From Aradus depressus (lineage: Eukaryota > Arthropoda > Insecta > Hemiptera > Aradidae): a stretch of 64,000 nt of DNA. Positions 61,961 through 64,000 of this stretch are shown piece by piece. The notes beneath the pieces were generated by a model that was not told where the DNA came from, did no database searches, and was given only the letters and a program-made list of their open reading frames with translations. The translations under genes and the position numbers were made by a program. Numbering within the stretch: position 1 is the stretch's first letter; each line of letters opens with the position of its first letter. Location of the stretch: positions 18,052,222-18,116,221 of the forward strand of contig OY759222.1 of assembly GCA_963662175.1 (NCBI GenBank), written 5' to 3'.

Positions 61961-63175
61961 ATATAAACAAAAAATGAAGAACCCATTGATTTTCACTTAG
62001 TAGAAATTGATCCAGATGTAGTTCTTGTTCAGTAAATTAAAAGTTTTAATTCTCAATAATATTTCTCCTTTTTTTCTTAATTTTTGTTTTTTTAATATTA
62101 CTTTGTTGCCTCGCGACTTGGCCGTTTATTTTTAGTGTTTTCCTTTTTAATCCCAAATTCAATAGTTTCTTACTTTATAACATTTTTTGTATAGATACAA
62201 TTCATAAATAAAAAATAATTTAAAAACGTTCTATAATGTTACTTCAAATTTCTTTATCCTGTTCATTCCTTATCCTATTTCATTAGTATTTTAAGATAAC
62301 AGGAATTACCATAACCTGATTGTATGATGCCGTGAACAAATGACTAAGTCAACGGTGAACAATTAATTAAGTCCAGCACCGGAGTACCTTTTGTAAAAAA
62401 ATATTTATCTAAACCAAAAGTATTGTCATGAAAAAAATATTTTTTTTTATGCAAAAACCTGATTTTACACAGCAGTTTAAACTTAAGAATTGCTCTCCTG
62501 AAAAGTGACTAAATCCGACTTACACACTTATTCACAATTCTTACAGATATAAAATTCCATATCTGTACATTCATTAGTTTGGCGGTAATTGGCGTTTTGT
62601 GTTAGTCCCCTTCTTATCTTTGACCTATTTGGCTGCAAATTAATAGGTGACGTCCTTAAGGAGACTGAACTATCATCAAATGACAGAATGGAGAGTAAGT
62701 TCGTATGCTTAGTCTTTCAGATATCTGCAATCTAATTATGCAACTTTCAGACGAACATTCCATTTTCCATTCTTGGAATATATTTTTCATAGTTAAAAAA
62801 AAATTGCGGCACCCAATTTTGGCACTTAAAATGGGCTTAAATTTTTTTTTAAAGTACGGGAAAATTGCTAAAAAAAGGTATCTTGAGTTTTTTTTTTCTC
62901 TTCATTTTTGTGCAATTTAGAATTGAAAGAACGCGGTTTTAGCAGATATCACGTTTTTGGCTAACTTTGAACTTCTGTATATCGGAACCATTAATTTCAA
63001 AAAATCTAAAATTTTACACAAATACACAAAGGTACTTCCCTTAGTACCACAGAGTTTGGAGAATTTTTTTTTTTTTTTTTTTTTTTCCATGTACACTTTT
63101 GAAATGGACGAACCCATATATACTGGTATTTTAAAATGATTACTAGGACTATAAAGGATTACAAAATATACTTAC
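61961..63175. other. Intron 2 of the multi-exon gene, remainder
   Basis: AT-rich, with a family A module at about 62560-62680 (TTGGCGGTAATTGGCGTTTT, then TTTGGCTGCAAATTAATAGG) and a T-run at 63066-63086. The 60-76-codon ORFs here lack coding features. Confidence 0.5.
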
Positions 63176-63327
63176 TCATATTCACTGTCAATATAAACAA
63201 TTCCAAGAGCTGTTGCCTTCAATTTTGTTGACAAATTTTTAATGTCAAACCAGCATTTGCGAGTATCAACTGTTATTTTAACAGGAACTTTGCTGTACGG
63301 GGGAAGGTATACAAGGGCTGGATCCAT
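63176..63327 (-). CDS. Exon 2 of 8 seen, ASH/Hydin-like protein
   Basis: Acceptor is a T-rich tract ending CAG at 63328, donor TATGA|GTAAGT. Fifty codons: MDPALVYLPPYSKVPVKITV, DTRKCWFDIKNLSTKLKATA and LGIVYIDSEY, with two bases carried over. The ATG is internal because an acceptor directly precedes it. P-LVYLPPYSKVPVKI resembles the L-P--s-v-v-v strand of an ASH domain. Confidence 0.85.
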
Positions 63328-63382
63328 CTGAAAAAAAAAAATATATGTTAAATTTTATTATAATAGATACTAATTATTTTAC

Positions 63383-63405
63383 CTGAAGCTGATTGTATGC
63401 GATAT
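63383..63405 (-). CDS. 23-bp microexon, ASH/Hydin-like protein
   Basis: Acceptor TTCTTGGTCCAG before 63405, donor CTTCAG|GTAAAA. Two bases complete a codon and seven codons follow (IAYNQLQ) in phase with MDPALVYL of the next exon, across an intron of only 55 bp. Frame agreement and both splice sites support it, but a segment this short could occur by chance. Confidence 0.6.
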
Positions 63406-64000
63406 CTGGACCAAGAATAAAAACTTATTTTCCCCCATTTCTCACTTCCCATCTCGCTACCTGCTTGTTTCGCTACTCGATTTCATTTATCTCTGTTTTT
63501 TTCCAACATTGGCGAAAAAAAAAAGGAATAGAATAAAAAACATGTGATGTGGTCATTACAGGACTTTTCTATACCAACCATGCTTACAGACTTTCTCTCC
63601 CCCTTTTCAAAATTATTTCTTACTGGCATTACTAGGTATAAGAATGTCTACTCTCAAGATAACGCTGTATAATGAGAAAAATGAAATGATTTTGAGAAGG
63701 GGAGGGATAGAGAGAGTGATCTGTAAGCGTTGTTTTCCAATTTTTAAATCAGGATGTCGGAAACATGAAAATCCGACCATATGCATGTTTTATAATGTTT
63801 CTTATATTTAAAAAGTAATAAAACTGTTCAAAATTTGTCTATAAATTGGTAAAATGTGTGGCTGCCCGGAAAAACGAGGTAACTGCATTTTCCAAGTTTT
63901 CGAGAAATCGGCAATTGAAAATTTGAAAATCAATTCCTGAAATAAGAAATACTCGATTTTTTTTTTTACTTGGGTTATATGTTCGTATGGACAAGACAAA
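63406..64000. other. Upstream intron or 5' flank, no exon recognised
   Basis: A candidate acceptor (CTTATTTCAG at about 63937) precedes an open stretch but no good donor follows. The exon feeding the microexon must supply one carried-over base and probably lies beyond the window. Confidence 0.4.

Larger units (their letters stand above)
54260..63405 (-). other. Multi-exon host gene, 3' part (ASH/Hydin-like protein), locus span
   Basis: Eight minus-strand exons (63383-63405, 63176-63327, 61430-61565, 59436-59639, 58896-59027, 58685-58808, 57003-57120, 54392-54506) have AG acceptors behind pyrimidine tracts and GT donors. Joining them gives one open frame of about 330 codons with every intron phase compatible. 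Introns measure 55, 1,610, 1,790, 408, 87, 1,564 and 2,496 bp; long ones hold SINEs, family A copies and retrotransposons. The gene continues upstream of 63,405 and probably off the window. Its product resembles ASPM-SPD2-Hydin type beta-sandwich proteins of cilia and flagella. Confidence 0.85.

Noticed and set aside
63808..63936. Further upstream exon of the multi-exon gene
   Set aside because: A fair acceptor at about 63937 but no usable donor leaving one base, and the translation has no ASH-like pattern.

Overview
This is an AT-rich eukaryotic nuclear window, most likely from an insect. Spliceosomal GT-AG introns, tRNA-derived SINEs, jockey-like and other non-LTR retrotransposons, and cut-and-paste DNA transposons (PIF/Harbinger, piggyBac, pogo/Tigger-like, a Transib-like derivative) all point that way, and the younger SINE copies end in CCTAACCTAA, two units of the insect telomere repeat. 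There are no operons, CRISPR arrays or phage genes. Almost no long open reading frame is a host gene; most belong to transposon remnants or to tandem repeats whose period is a multiple of three.

The one convincing host gene lies on the minus strand at the right end (about 54,260-63,405, running off the window upstream). Eight exons (23, 152, 136, 204, 132, 124, 118 and 115 bp) have consensus splice sites and join in one uninterrupted reading frame of about 330 codons, ending in TAA followed by polyadenylation signals. The product looks like the C-terminus of an ASH/Hydin-type beta-sandwich protein of the ciliary or flagellar class; the family is an inference, the exon structure is read directly. 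Its introns are filled with the same repeats seen elsewhere. Immediately 3' of its polyadenylation signals two retrotransposons are nested, with 33-bp and 15-bp target-site duplications.

Layout: 0-2.5 kb, a non-LTR 3' end, an 81-bp tandem array and an internally deleted Harbinger element. 3-6.1 kb, a 68-bp tandem array, a jockey fragment with target-site duplication, and a 111-bp tandem array inside dispersed family A. 6.4-11.2 kb, nested repeats including a 416-bp element with CACAGTG ends and a CGCCG 5-bp duplication inside a SINE. 11.4-13.7 kb, a decayed coding segment and two inverted-repeat elements, one carrying a SINE. 13.8-18.8 kb, SINEs, foldbacks and a 143-bp tandem array with poly-G tracts. 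18.9-22.5 kb, a large array built from a divergent SINE. 23-31 kb, SINE fragments, a reverse-transcriptase fragment, a 168-bp minisatellite and a pogo/Tigger-like MITE. 31-43 kb, family A, a 48-bp minisatellite, more non-LTR ends, and an internally deleted piggyBac inside a 1.8-kb foldback. 44.6-46.3 kb, a tandem array with a 379-bp higher-order duplication. 47-54 kb, SINEs, jockey-like remnants and the nested pair. 54-64 kb, the multi-exon gene.

Three dispersed families dominate. tSINE-1 is a tRNA-derived SINE of about 345 bp present as over 20 copies. Family A is about 640 bp, with GGCAGTTATTAGAG modules and GGGGAAGT/ACTTCCCC ends. The third group carries a TGATGATG-stem-GAAA motif that resembles, without matching, a hammerhead ribozyme core. 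Nested insertions allow relative dating in several places.
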